In this document: positions 43,552 to 52,531 of the stretch, piece by piece
How positions within the stretch are numbered: position 1 is the stretch's first letter
How the letters are laid out: every line of letters starts with the position of its first letter
Source of the DNA: Cyanobium sp. ATX 6A2
Lineage (GTDB): Bacteria; Cyanobacteriota; Cyanobacteriia; PCC-6307; Cyanobiaceae
DNA: 64,000 nucleotides
NCBI RefSeq assembly: GCF_024346355.1
Contig: NZ_JAGQCU010000008.1
Location: 1-64,000, forward strand
Direction: 5' to 3'
Program-made: the position numbers and the translations under genes
Notes under the pieces: model-generated
Told to the model about the DNA's origin: nothing
Databases searched by the model: none
What the model saw: the letters and a program-made list of their open reading frames with translations, nothing else

Positions 43552-44861
43552 GGGGCGGGTTGAGGGGGCGGCTGGCGGCCATCGGGCTGGGGCTGACTCT
43601 GGCCCTGGCGATCGGCCTGCTGAGCTGGGCCTGGGCCCGGCCCGCGGCCGTGGTGCGGGTGCTGATGCCCGCTCCCTTCGCCGATGCCACTGCCGATCTG
43701 GTGGCCGCCTTCAACGGCCGCCACCGGGATGTGCGCATCGCCGTCACCCGCGGGCCGTTCGAGACCGACGCGGTGTCGGACCTGGCGATCAGCAGCCTGC
43801 TGCTGGGGGACAGCCCCTACGACCTGCTGCTGATGGACGTGACCTGGACGGCCAAGTACGCCGCCGCCGGCTGGCTGCAGCCGCTGGATCCCTGGCTTGG
43901 AGCGGAGGCCCTCGAACCACTGGTGAGCGGTGCCCGCGCCGGCAACCGCATCGACGGCCGCCTCTACAGGCTGCCGCTGGTGGCCGACATGGGCCTGCTC
44001 TATTGGCGCACCGACCTGATGGAGGCGCCGCCCCGCACCCCCGACGAGCTGGTGGCGATCTCCAGGCGCCTGCAGGAGCAGGGCCGGGTGCGCTGGGGCT
44101 ATGTGTGGCAGGGCCGCCAGTACGAGGGGCTGAGCTGCGTGTTCCTGGAGCTGATCGCCGGCTTCGGCGGCCACTGGGGCCCCACGGCCCAGGCCAGCGG
44201 CGAGCAGGGCTTCGGGCTGGCCGGCCCCGCCGCGGCCCGGGCAGCGGGCTGGCTGCAGCAGCTGGTGCGCGAGGGCATCAGCCCCCAGGCGGTGGCCAAC
44301 TTCGCCGAACCCGAGGCCCTGCAGAGCTTCGAGGCGGGGGAGGCTGCCTTCCTGCGCAACTGGCCCTATGCCTGGCAGGAACTGCAGCGCGAGGGCAGCG
44401 CCGTGGCCGGCAAGGTGGGCATCGCCACCATGGTGGCCGAGCCGGGCGAGCCCCATGCCGCCACCCAGGGCAGCTGGGGGTTCTCGCTGCTCACGGGCAC
44501 CCCCCACCCGGAAGCGGCCGTGCAGGTGCTGCAGGCGCTCACCGGTGACGCCAGCCAGCGCCAGCTGGTAACCCGCTACGGCTACACGCCCACGCTCACC
44601 GCCCTGTTCGACGACCCGGAGCTGGTGGCCGAACGGCCGCTGCTGCCCCAGCTGCGCCAGGCCCTGGAGCAGGCGGTGCTGCGGCCGCTGAATCCCGGCT
44701 ACGCCCAGCTCAGCGACATCCTCCAGCGCCAGCTCAGCGCCCTGATCACCGGCCGCGGCGACCCCGCCCTGGCCATGGCCAGGGCGGGCCGCGAGAGCGA
44801 TCTGCTGCTGCGCGCCAGCGGCCAGGGCCTGGCCCCGCGGCCCCAGGAGGTGAGCCCGTGA
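43548..44861 (+). CDS. ggtB: Glucosylglycerol ABC transporter, substrate-binding protein GgtB
   Basis: The 437-residue product is a family 1 extracellular binding protein with an N-terminal membrane anchor or signal (about 8-32, LAAIGLGLTLALAIGLLSWAWA). Landmarks are ADATADLVAAFNGRHRDV, YDLLLMDVTWTAKYAAAGWL and GSWGFSLLTGTPHPEAAVQ. No lipobox Cys is present. The start is not fixed: TTG at 43548 overlaps the end of ggpS, TTG at 43560 is another choice, and no ATG is available. It should capture glucosylglycerol, perhaps also sucrose or trehalose, leaking from the cell. Confidence 0.85.
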   Translation: MRGGLRGRLAAIGLGLTLALAIGLLSWAWARPAAVVRVLMPAPFADATADLVAAFNGRHRDVRIAVTRGPFETDAVSDLAISSLLLGDSPYDLLLMDVTWTAKYAAAGWLQPLDPWLGAEALEPLVSGARAGNRIDGRLYRLPLVADMGLLYWRTDLMEAPPRTPDELVAISRRLQEQGRVRWGYVWQGRQYEGLSCVFLELIAGFGGHWGPTAQASGEQGFGLAGPAAARAAGWLQQLVREGISPQAVANFAEPEALQSFEAGEAAFLRNWPYAWQELQREGSAVAGKVGIATMVAEPGEPHAATQGSWGFSLLTGTPHPEAAVQVLQALTGDASQRQLVTRYGYTPTLTALFDDPELVAERPLLPQLRQALEQAVLRPLNPGYAQLSDILQRQLSALITGRGDPALAMARAGRESDLLLRASGQGLAPRPQEVSP

Positions 44862-45715
44862 GCGGTCTGCTGCTGATGGCCCCGGCCCTGCTGCTGCTGC
44901 TGGCGGTGTTCGTGTGGCCGCTGCTCGACTACGCCTGGCTGAGCCTGCAGGCCCAGTCGGTGTTCACGGGCCTGGAGCAGGTGCCGGTGGGCACGCTCAA
45001 CTGGCAGCGGCTGCTGGCCGACGGCCGCTTCTGGCAGGACGCCTGGCAGACGCTGCGCTTCGCGGTCGTGTCGGTGGCACTCGAGCTGGTGGCGGGCCTG
45101 GCGATCGCCCTGCTGCTGCATCAGCGCTGGCGCGGCCGGGGGGTGGCGCGCAGCCTGGCGCTGCTGCCCTGGGCCCTGCCCACCACCGTGATGGCCCTGG
45201 GCTGGCGCTGGATCTTCAACGATCCCTACGGACCGATCAACGGCCTGCTGCAGCTGCTGGGACTGGCCACGGTGCCCTTCCTGGCCGCCCCGGAGCTGGC
45301 CTGGCTGGCCACGGTGGTGGCCGACGTCTGGAAGACCACCCCGTTCGTGGCCCTGCTGCTGCTGGCCGGCCTGCAGATGATCCCTCACGACCTCTACGAG
45401 GCCTTCGCGCTGGAGGGCGGCACCCCCTGGCAGGGCCTGTGGCGCATCACCGTGCCCCTGCTGCGCCCCTACATCTTCATCGTGCTGCTGTTCCGCCTGG
45501 CCCAGGCCCTGGGGGTGTTCGACCTGATCGCCGTGCTCACCGGCGGCGGTCCGGCGAGCAGCACCGAGAGCCTGGCGGTGTATGCCTATCTCAACGCCAT
45601 GCGCTTCCTCGACTTCGGCTACAGCGCCACGGTGATGCTGGGGATGTTCCTGTTGCTGCTGGCCGGAGCGGCGGCGCTGCTGCTCTGGCGCCGGCACACG
45701 GAGGTGCGCGCATGA
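44858..45715 (+). CDS. ggtC: Glucosylglycerol ABC transporter permease GgtC
   Basis: The 285-residue membrane protein has six membrane segments and the EAA loop of sugar permeases, EAFALEGGTPWQGLWRITVPLL at about 181-202 in broken form, which docks to the ATPase. It belongs to the MalF/UgpA group. GTG at 44858 overlaps the end of ggtB by four bases, and its own stop overlaps the ggtD ATG, so the four transporter genes are translated as a chain. Confidence 0.9.
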   Translation: MSGLLLMAPALLLLLAVFVWPLLDYAWLSLQAQSVFTGLEQVPVGTLNWQRLLADGRFWQDAWQTLRFAVVSVALELVAGLAIALLLHQRWRGRGVARSLALLPWALPTTVMALGWRWIFNDPYGPINGLLQLLGLATVPFLAAPELAWLATVVADVWKTTPFVALLLLAGLQMIPHDLYEAFALEGGTPWQGLWRITVPLLRPYIFIVLLFRLAQALGVFDLIAVLTGGGPASSTESLAVYAYLNAMRFLDFGYSATVMLGMFLLLLAGAAALLLWRRHTEVRA

Positions 45716-46533
45716 GGGTGTCCACCCGCGCGGGCCTGGTGGCCCTTTTGCTGCTCTGGAGCCTGGGGCCGATGCTCTGGCAGCTCTACACCTCCCTGCG
45801 CACCCCCGAGGCCCTGCTGGCCAGCGCCGGCGGCCTGGGCGGCGGCTGGACCCTGGCCAACTACGGGGCCGTGCTCAGCGGTGATCCGCCCTTCTGGCGC
45901 TACCTGCTCAACAGCACCGTGGTGGGCGCGCTCAGCACCCTGCTCACCCTGGCGCTGGCGATTCCCTGCGCCTATGCCCTCAGCCGCCGCGGCGGCCTGC
46001 TGCGCCTGCTGGTGGGCGGCGGACTGCTGGCGGCGGCGGTGTTCCCCTACGTGCTGCTGTTCCTGGCCCTGCTGCAGGTGGCCCGCCAGCTCGGCCTGGC
46101 CAACAACCTGCTGGCCCTCTGCCTGCCCTACGCCGGGCTGCAGCTGCCGCTGGCAGTGCTGCTGCTGCAGGCCGCCTTCGCCGAGCTGCCGCCGGAACTG
46201 GAGGAGAGCGCGCTGCTGGAGGGCTTCAGCCTCTGGCAGCGGCTGCGCTGGATCCTGCTGCCGCTGATGGGGCCGGCGGTGGTGAGCACGGGCCTGCTGG
46301 TGTTCCTGTTCAGCTGGAACGAATTCCCGATCGCCCTCACCTGGATCAGCCGCAGCGAACTGCTCACCCTGGCCCCGGCGATGGCACGGATCGCCGGCTC
46401 CTCGGTGTACACCGTGCCCTACGGGGCCTTCGCCGCGGCCACGGTGCTTGGCAGCGTGCCCCTGCTGGCCCTGCTGCTGCTGTTCCAGCGGCAGATCGTG
46501 GCCGGCCTCACCCAGGGAGCGATCAAGGGATGA
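45712..46533 (+). CDS. ggtD: Glucosylglycerol ABC transporter permease GgtD
   Basis: The 273-residue second permease of the MalG type has six membrane helices and the EAA loop EESALLEGFSLWQRLRWILLPL at about 163-184 in broken form. The SWNEFPIAL segment before the last helices is typical of carbohydrate permeases. The ATG overlaps the ggtC stop in ATGA. It pairs with GgtC to form the membrane channel. Confidence 0.9.
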   Translation: MRVSTRAGLVALLLLWSLGPMLWQLYTSLRTPEALLASAGGLGGGWTLANYGAVLSGDPPFWRYLLNSTVVGALSTLLTLALAIPCAYALSRRGGLLRLLVGGGLLAAAVFPYVLLFLALLQVARQLGLANNLLALCLPYAGLQLPLAVLLLQAAFAELPPELEESALLEGFSLWQRLRWILLPLMGPAVVSTGLLVFLFSWNEFPIALTWISRSELLTLAPAMARIAGSSVYTVPYGAFAAATVLGSVPLLALLLLFQRQIVAGLTQGAIKG

Positions 46534-47555
46534 CCAACACCAGCGACCCCGCGACGGCCACGGCCAAGGAGCACACCACCGCCACCAGCCTGCGGCTGGA
46601 GGGGCTTTGCCGCCGCATCGGCGGCCGTCCCATTCTCGACGGCATCACGCTCGAGGTGGCCGCCGGCGAGTGCCTGGCCCTGCTGGGTCCCAGCGGCTGC
46701 GGCAAGAGCACCGTGCTGCGGGTGATCGCCGGCCTCGACCCCTGCGACGGCGGCCGCATTGTGCTCGACGGCCGCGACATCACCGAGCAGAAGCCCGCCC
46801 GGCGCCGGGTGGCGATGGTGTTCCAGAGCTACGCCCTCTACCCCCATCTGAGCGTGGAGCGCAACCTCAGCCTGGGGATGGAGCTGCGCGGGGTGGCTCC
46901 CGAGCAGCGCGAGCGGGAGCTGGCGGCGGTGCTGGAGCTGCTGCAGCTCAGCGCCCTGCGCCGGCGCCGCCCGGCGGAGCTCTCCGGGGGCCAGCGCCAG
47001 CGGGTGGCCCTGGCCCGGGCGCTGCTGCGCAAGCCCCAGTTGATGCTGCTCGATGAGCCGATGAGCAACCTCGATGCCCAGCTGCGCGAGGAGCTGCGGC
47101 CCCAGCTGCGGGCGATCCTCTGTGGCGGCCGGGCCCCGGCGATCTACGTGACCCACGACCAGCAGGAGGCCATGGGCATCGCCGATCGCATCGCCGTGCT
47201 CGAGGACGGCCGCCTGCAGCAGTGCGGCACGCCCCAGGAGCTCTACCACCACCCCGCCAACCTGTTCGTGGCCGGCTTCATCGGCCGCCCGCAGATCAAC
47301 CTGCTGCCCCGCGCCGACGGCACCGTGGTGGGCATCCGGCCCGAGCACCTGAAGGCCGTGAGCAGCGGCGGCCTGCCGGTGCGGGTGCTCAACCGGGAAT
47401 GGCACGGCGCCAGCCAGCTGCTGCTGCTGGAGAGTGAGCAGGGGCCGCTGCGCTGGACCTGTGACGGCAACCAGGCATTGGGCGACGGCCTGCGCCTGGA
47501 CTGGGAGCGCCGCCACGAGCACCGCTTTCAGCAGGCCAGCGGCGAGCGCTGCTGA
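46530..47555 (+). CDS. ggtA: Glucosylglycerol ABC transporter ATP-binding protein GgtA
   Basis: The 341-residue ATPase has Walker A GPSGCGKST at about 54-62, the Q loop MVFQSYALYPHLSVE, the signature LSGGQRQRVALARAL, Walker B LMLLDEPMSNLD, and the switch His in YVTHDQQEAM. A C-terminal regulatory domain follows, containing GIRPEHLK as in MalK-type sugar ATPases. An extra 20-residue N-terminal tail is rich in Thr and Ala. In other cyanobacteria ggtA is separate from ggtBCD; here all four are together, with an overlap to ggtD. Confidence 0.92.
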   Translation: MTNTSDPATATAKEHTTATSLRLEGLCRRIGGRPILDGITLEVAAGECLALLGPSGCGKSTVLRVIAGLDPCDGGRIVLDGRDITEQKPARRRVAMVFQSYALYPHLSVERNLSLGMELRGVAPEQRERELAAVLELLQLSALRRRRPAELSGGQRQRVALARALLRKPQLMLLDEPMSNLDAQLREELRPQLRAILCGGRAPAIYVTHDQQEAMGIADRIAVLEDGRLQQCGTPQELYHHPANLFVAGFIGRPQINLLPRADGTVVGIRPEHLKAVSSGGLPVRVLNREWHGASQLLLLESEQGPLRWTCDGNQALGDGLRLDWERRHEHRFQQASGERC

Positions 47556-47581
47556 GGCCACCTGCACCGAGCCCGCCAGCG

Positions 47582-47604
47582 CGGTTGGCAGCGTCAGCCG
47601 TTTT
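47582..47604 (+). terminator. Possible terminator of the ggt operon
   Basis: CGGTTGGC and GTCAGCCG form an eight-base stem with two G-U pairs around the loop AGC, followed by TTTT. It lies 27 bases after the ggtA stop and before the next gene, so weak intrinsic termination is plausible. Confidence 0.4.
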
Positions 47605-47619
47605 GCTTAGACCAGATCC

Positions 47620-49515
47620 GTGAATCGCAACCGCAACGCGCCGATGCCAGACCAGCCCAGGCACTGGTGGGAAGGATGCGTGATCTACCAGCTGATGCCG
47701 CGCAGCTTCAACGACGCCAGCGGCGACGGCATCGGGGATCTGACCGGCATCACCACCCGCCTCCCCTATCTGGAGTGGCTGGGGATCGACGCCATCTGGC
47801 TGACGCCGATCTACCCCTCACCGCTGCGGGACGGGGGTTACGACATCACCGACTTCACGGCGATCCACCCCGACCTGGGCAACCTCAACGACCTGGAGCA
47901 GCTGATCGAGCAGGCCCACGCCCGCGGGATCCGCGTGATCCTCGATCTGGTGCTCAACCACACCAGCGTGCTGCACCCCTGGTTCCAGCGGGCGCGCTGG
48001 GCCCCCCCCGGCAGCAGCGAGCGCGACTTCTACGTGTGGCGCGATCACGACCGCGGCTACCCGGAGGCACCGGTGCTGTTCCGCCACTTCGAGGAGTCGA
48101 ACTGGGAGTGGGACGCTGTGGTGCGCCAGTACTACCTGCACCGCTTCCTGCGCCACCAGCCCGACCTCAACTACGCCAATCCGGCGGTGCAGACGGCCAT
48201 GCTCGACGTGGTGGACTTCTGGCTGGAGCGGGGGGTGGACGGCTTCCGCCTCGATGCCGTGCCCTTCCTGTTCGAGGAGGAGGGCAGTCGCTGTGAGGGC
48301 CTGCCCGAAACCCACGCCTTCCTGCAGCGGGTGCGCCAGCAAGTGGAGTCCTGCGGCCGCGACGTGCTGCTGCTGGCCGAGGCGATTCAGCCGGTGATCG
48401 AATCGGCTCCCTATCTGGGCGAGGGCGAGCTGCACGCCGCCTTCGACTTCGTGCTCACCGCCCAGCTGTTCGCGGCCCTGGCCCATGGCCAGGTGGACGA
48501 CCTGCGTGCCTGCCTGGCCCATGCCCAGGAGCTGGTGCCGGGCTGCCGCTGGGCCCTACCCCTGCGCAACCACGACGAGCTCTGGCTGGGCGATGGCCAC
48601 CTGGTGGAGGAGTCGGTGATCGAGACGATCCGCGCGGGCTTCCCCAACGGCGAGGGGCACTGGCTGAACTGGGGCATCAACCGGCGCCTGGCGCCCCTGC
48701 TCAACGGCGATCCCCGCCCCAACACCCTGCTGCACGCCCTGCTCTACAGCCTGCCGGGGCTGCCCTGCCTCTACTACGGCGACGAGCTGGGCATGGGCGA
48801 CTGGCCGGGGTTGCGCGACCGCGACCCCAACCGCACACCGATGGCCTGGAATGGCGATCGCAACGGCGGCTTCTCCAGTGCCCCAGAGCCGCTGCTGGTG
48901 CTGCCGCCGATCACCGCCCCCGGCTACGACTACCGCGTGGTGAACGTGGAGGTGCAGCAGCAGCTCTCCGGTTCACTGCTCAACTGGCACCGCCGCATGC
49001 TCACCAGCCGGCGGCTGCTGCCGGCCCTGCGCCACGGCGATTTCAGCCTGTTGCCCAGCGACCACCCCAGTGTGCTCTGCTACGCCCGCAGCAGCGCCAG
49101 CATGACCCTGGTGATCGCCGCGAACGTGTCGGGCGCCGGCGCCGCCACCCGCCTCGACCTCAGCCCCTGGGAGGGCAGCCAGGTGCGGGAGGTGCTCTGG
49201 GGCTGCGAGTTTCCCAGGGCCAGTGCCGACTGGTTCGTGTACCTGCCGGCCTACGGCTTCTTCTGGTGGCTGGTGCGCAGCGAAGACAGTCGGGTAGACA
49301 GTGCGGACACCCCTGAGGCGCCCCAGGCTGTCAGCCGCAGGGCTGGGACTCCCGGCTCCGCTCCAGCTCCTGCAGCAGCAGCACCCGCACCGGCTCGCAA
49401 AGACGCTCGGCCTCGGCCCGATCCACAAAGCCCAGCCGGCAGCGACGCTCCAGCACGTCGGCCGGCTCGCGGGCCCACTCGTGGCGGGCGGCGTGGCGCA
49501 CCTCGGCAGCGGTGA
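47620..49515 (+). CDS. Trehalose-synthase-like GH13 enzyme with extended C-terminal tail
   Basis: The 631-residue protein has all four GH13 signatures: VILDLVLNHTS, the nucleophile Asp in GFRLDAVPFLFEEEG, the acid Glu in LLLAEAIQP, and the transition-state Asp in LRNHDELWLGDG. YYGDELGMGDWPGLRDRDPNRTPM resembles trehalose synthase (GH13_16), which interconverts maltose and trehalose, so alpha-glucosides are the expected substrate. The GTG start at 47620 is one choice; ATG at 47644 is another. The usual end is near residue 560 (FFWWLVRSED). The final 70 residues are Pro/Ala/Arg-rich and are read antisense through the end of glpD, so they look like a lost stop or a sequence error. Confidence 0.82.
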   Translation: MNRNRNAPMPDQPRHWWEGCVIYQLMPRSFNDASGDGIGDLTGITTRLPYLEWLGIDAIWLTPIYPSPLRDGGYDITDFTAIHPDLGNLNDLEQLIEQAHARGIRVILDLVLNHTSVLHPWFQRARWAPPGSSERDFYVWRDHDRGYPEAPVLFRHFEESNWEWDAVVRQYYLHRFLRHQPDLNYANPAVQTAMLDVVDFWLERGVDGFRLDAVPFLFEEEGSRCEGLPETHAFLQRVRQQVESCGRDVLLLAEAIQPVIESAPYLGEGELHAAFDFVLTAQLFAALAHGQVDDLRACLAHAQELVPGCRWALPLRNHDELWLGDGHLVEESVIETIRAGFPNGEGHWLNWGINRRLAPLLNGDPRPNTLLHALLYSLPGLPCLYYGDELGMGDWPGLRDRDPNRTPMAWNGDRNGGFSSAPEPLLVLPPITAPGYDYRVVNVEVQQQLSGSLLNWHRRMLTSRRLLPALRHGDFSLLPSDHPSVLCYARSSASMTLVIAANVSGAGAATRLDLSPWEGSQVREVLWGCEFPRASADWFVYLPAYGFFWWLVRSEDSRVDSADTPEAPQAVSRRAGTPGSAPAPAAAAPAPARKDARPRPDPQSPAGSDAPARRPARGPTRGGRRGAPRQR

Positions 49516-50899
49516 GGGGAATCGCGGCACTGAGGGGCTCCAGTTCGGCGGCTGAGGTGGCGCAGGCCAGCACCGCCTCAGCCGCCAGGCCGTGGCCGGC
49601 CAGCAGGTGGGCCACCAGGGCGGGGGCATGGCGCTGCAGCAGGGTCTGCTCCAGCAGCGCCAGCTGCTCGCGGGTGCTGGGACCATCGGCCACCGCCCCG
49701 TGGATCGGCGTGGCGGCCTGGGGCTCCGGCAGGGGCCTGCCCAGCTGCTCGGCCACCGCCGCCAGGGCGTCGAGGGCCATGGGCCGGCAGGTGGTCCACT
49801 TCCCGCCCATCAGGCTCACCAGCCCGCAGGGCAGGGTTTCCACGGCGTGCTCGCGCACGATGCCGGCCGTGCCCCCGGCCTCGCCGGCCTCCGGCAGCAG
49901 CAGGGGGCGTCCGCCGGCCCAGCGGCTGGCCACCGCCGGCTCCCCGTGGGCCGGGAACCAGCGCCGCACGTAGTCGAGCAGGTAGGCCTCCTCGGCGGCG
50001 CTGGGGGTTTCGGCCGCCTCCCCGGCACAGGCGGTGTCGGTGGTGCCCACCAGGGTGCGGCCATGGAAGGGCAGCACGAACAGCACCCGGCCGTCATCGG
50101 TGGAGGGCACCAGCAGGCCGGTGCCACCGGGGCAGAGATCGGCCTCCAGCACCAGGTGCACCCCGCGGCTCACCTGCAGCCGGGGCGCCACGTCGGGCTG
50201 GGCCAGGCGGCGGATGGTGTCGGCGCCGATGCCGGTGGCGTTCACCACCGCCGCCGCCTCGAGCCGCTGGCTGCCGCCATCCGGCAGCTGCAGCACCGCG
50301 CCATTGAGCCGCCCAGCCCCGTTGCGCAGCAGCTCGATCACCGGCGTGTGGGTCCACACCCGCACCCCCAGGCCGGCGGCGGTGCGGGCCAGCAGCAGGT
50401 TGAGGCGGGCGTCATCGAACTGGCCGTCGCTGTAGGCCACCCCGCCGTGGCCGGGGGCGAGCTGGGGCAGGCTCCGGCTCACCTCCGCCGCCGACACGCA
50501 GCGGCTGGCGCCGATGCTGCGCCGGCCCGCCAGGGCGTCGTAGAGGGCCAGGCCGATGCCGTAGTAGAGCTTGGCGGTCGGCTGGCGGGTGGGCAGCAGG
50601 AGTTCCAGACGCCGGGCCAGGAACGGCGCCGCCTCCAGCCAGTGACCGCGCTCGGCCAGCGCCTCACGCACGAGCAGCAGCTGGCGCCGATCAAAGCGGC
50701 GGAAGGCCAGCTCCAGGTAGCGGACCCCGCCGTGCAGCAGCTTGGTGCTGCGGCTGCTGGTGCCGCTGGCGATGTCGCGGCCCTCCACCAGCGCCACCGA
50801 GAGGCCGCGCCGGGCCGCCTCGAAGGCGATCGAGGCGCCACTGGCACCGGCACCGATCACCAGCAGGTCGAAGCGGGGCGTGGGGTCGTTGGCAGTCAT
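49331..50899 (-). CDS. glpD: Glycerol-3-phosphate dehydrogenase, FAD-dependent
   Basis: GlpD oxidises glycerol 3-phosphate to dihydroxyacetone phosphate and passes electrons to the quinone pool. The 522-residue flavoprotein has the FAD fold LLVIGAGASGASIAFEAA at about 12-29, SRSTKLLHGGVRYLE, ATGIGADTIRRLA, and LMGGKWTTCRPM, all typical. Its start overlaps the glpK stop by one base (TGATG), so the two are an operon. The end is covered antisense by the tail of the GH13 gene. Confidence 0.92.
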   Translation of the reverse strand: MTANDPTPRFDLLVIGAGASGASIAFEAARRGLSVALVEGRDIASGTSSRSTKLLHGGVRYLELAFRRFDRRQLLLVREALAERGHWLEAAPFLARRLELLLPTRQPTAKLYYGIGLALYDALAGRRSIGASRCVSAAEVSRSLPQLAPGHGGVAYSDGQFDDARLNLLLARTAAGLGVRVWTHTPVIELLRNGAGRLNGAVLQLPDGGSQRLEAAAVVNATGIGADTIRRLAQPDVAPRLQVSRGVHLVLEADLCPGGTGLLVPSTDDGRVLFVLPFHGRTLVGTTDTACAGEAAETPSAAEEAYLLDYVRRWFPAHGEPAVASRWAGGRPLLLPEAGEAGGTAGIVREHAVETLPCGLVSLMGGKWTTCRPMALDALAAVAEQLGRPLPEPQAATPIHGAVADGPSTREQLALLEQTLLQRHAPALVAHLLAGHGLAAEAVLACATSAAELEPLSAAIPLTAAEVRHAARHEWAREPADVLERRCRLGFVDRAEAERLCEPVRVLLLQELERSRESQPCG

Positions 50900-52461
50900 C
50901 AGGGCTGGGGAGCGGTGGTGCTGGCGGTGCTGGGGGCAGCGGCTGTGCTGGGGGCAGCGGAGGTGTGCCAGGTGAGGCTGCGGCGCAGCGCCTCCTGCCA
51001 GCGGCCCAGCCAGCGCTCCCGTTCGGCCGCGCCCAGCTGGGGCTGGAAGCGGCTGGCCGGCTCCTCGCCGGGAACCTGGCGCCAGGCCGCCAGATCCGCC
51101 ACCAATCCCGCCTGCCTAGCGGCCAGCAGGGCCACACCGCGACTGGTGCTCTCGAGATCCGCACGCCGCCGCACCACCAGCCCGGTGGCGTCGGCCTGGG
51201 CCTGCAGCAGCAGATCGGCCGCCGCCGCACCTCCATCGGCGGCCAGCTGGGCCAGGGGGGTGCCCATCGCCTCGCTGGCCAGCTGCACCAGGGTGGCCAC
51301 CGCCAGGGCGATGCCCTCCAGGGACGCCCGCGCCAGCTGGGCGGCGTCGGTGTCGCGGGTGATGCCGATCAGCAGCCCCCGGGCCAGGGGATCCCAGTGG
51401 GGGGTGCCCCAGCCGGTGAAGGCCGGCACCAGCATCAGGCCGCTGCGGGCCGGCGCGCTGCTGGCCAGGGCATTCACCTGATCGGCCTGCTCGATCACCC
51501 CCAGCCCGTCGCGCAGCCACTGGATCACGGTGCCGGCGTTCATCAGGCTGCCCTCGAGGCAGTAGGTGGCCCGGCCGTCGGCGTCGGGCCAGCCGTAGGT
51601 GCTGAGCAGGCCCTGGCTGGAGCGGCGGATCTCCCGGCCGGTGTTGATCACCAGGAAGGCGCCGGTGCCGTAGGTGCACTTGGCCTCGCCCACCGCCAGG
51701 CAGCTCTGGCCCAGGGTGGCGGCCTGCTGATCGCCGAGCATGGCGGTGATCGGCACCCCGGCGAAGGGCAGGCCGGCGGCGATCGTCCCGAAGTCGGCGG
51801 CGCTGGGCAGCAGTTCGGGCAGAAGGGCCTGGGGCACCCCCAGGGCCTCGCAGAGCAGCCCGTCCCAGCGGGCCGACTCCAGGTCCATCAGCAGGGTGCG
51901 GCTGGCGTTGCTGCGCTCGCTGGCATGGCGGCGGCCGCCGGTGAGCTGCCAGAGCAGCCAGCAGTCCACCGTGCCGAAGGCCAGGTCACCGGAGCTGGCC
52001 GCCGCTGCGGCCCCGTGCTCGCGCAGCTGCCACACGATCTTGCTGGCGGAGAAGTAGGGATCGGCCAGCAGGCCGGTGCGCTGGCGCAGCAGCGGCTCGA
52101 GCCCCTCGCGCTTCCACTGCGCGCAGATCGCCGCCGTGCGGCCGTCCTGCCACACGATCGCCGGGCCGATCGGCTCGCCGCCGGCCCGGCGCCAGAGCAG
52201 GGTGGTTTCACGCTGGTTGGCGATGCCGCAGGCGGCCACGGCGCGCCGCTGCTCGGGGCTGAGCAGCTGCTCCAGGGCGGCCATCGCCTGCAGCTGGCTC
52301 TGCCAGATCGCCGCGCCGTCCTGCTCCACCCAGCCGTCGGCGGGGTAGCGGCTGGCCAGGGGGGCACTGCAACTCTGCAGCCGCCGGCCGCTGCTGTCGA
52401 GCAGGGCCGCCCGGGAGCTGGTGGTGCCCTGATCCAGGGTGAGCAGCAACGGCTGGGTCAT
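50899..52461 (-). CDS. glpK: Glycerol kinase
   Basis: GlpK phosphorylates glycerol to glycerol 3-phosphate. The 520-residue FGGY kinase has LLTLDQGTTSSRAALLD at the start, GIANQRETTLLWRRA, IVWQDGRTA, the phosphate motif GDQQAATLGQSCL, and YGTGAFLVINTG. Its product is the acceptor for GgpS and the substrate of GlpD. Near the end (about 500-517) the protein has an Ala/Thr/Ser-rich tail, a low-complexity repeat. It is divergent from the second GH13 gene with 70 bases between starts. Confidence 0.93.
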   Translation of the reverse strand: MTQPLLLTLDQGTTSSRAALLDSSGRRLQSCSAPLASRYPADGWVEQDGAAIWQSQLQAMAALEQLLSPEQRRAVAACGIANQRETTLLWRRAGGEPIGPAIVWQDGRTAAICAQWKREGLEPLLRQRTGLLADPYFSASKIVWQLREHGAAAAASSGDLAFGTVDCWLLWQLTGGRRHASERSNASRTLLMDLESARWDGLLCEALGVPQALLPELLPSAADFGTIAAGLPFAGVPITAMLGDQQAATLGQSCLAVGEAKCTYGTGAFLVINTGREIRRSSQGLLSTYGWPDADGRATYCLEGSLMNAGTVIQWLRDGLGVIEQADQVNALASSAPARSGLMLVPAFTGWGTPHWDPLARGLLIGITRDTDAAQLARASLEGIALAVATLVQLASEAMGTPLAQLAADGGAAAADLLLQAQADATGLVVRRRADLESTSRGVALLAARQAGLVADLAAWRQVPGEEPASRFQPQLGAAERERWLGRWQEALRRSLTWHTSAAPSTAAAPSTASTTAPQP

Positions 52462-52531
52462 GGGCTGGCATCCATGGCGAGGGTCCCTGAGTTGTTGCTA
52501 GCGCTGCGGGAGCACTGCACCAAGGCGATCG

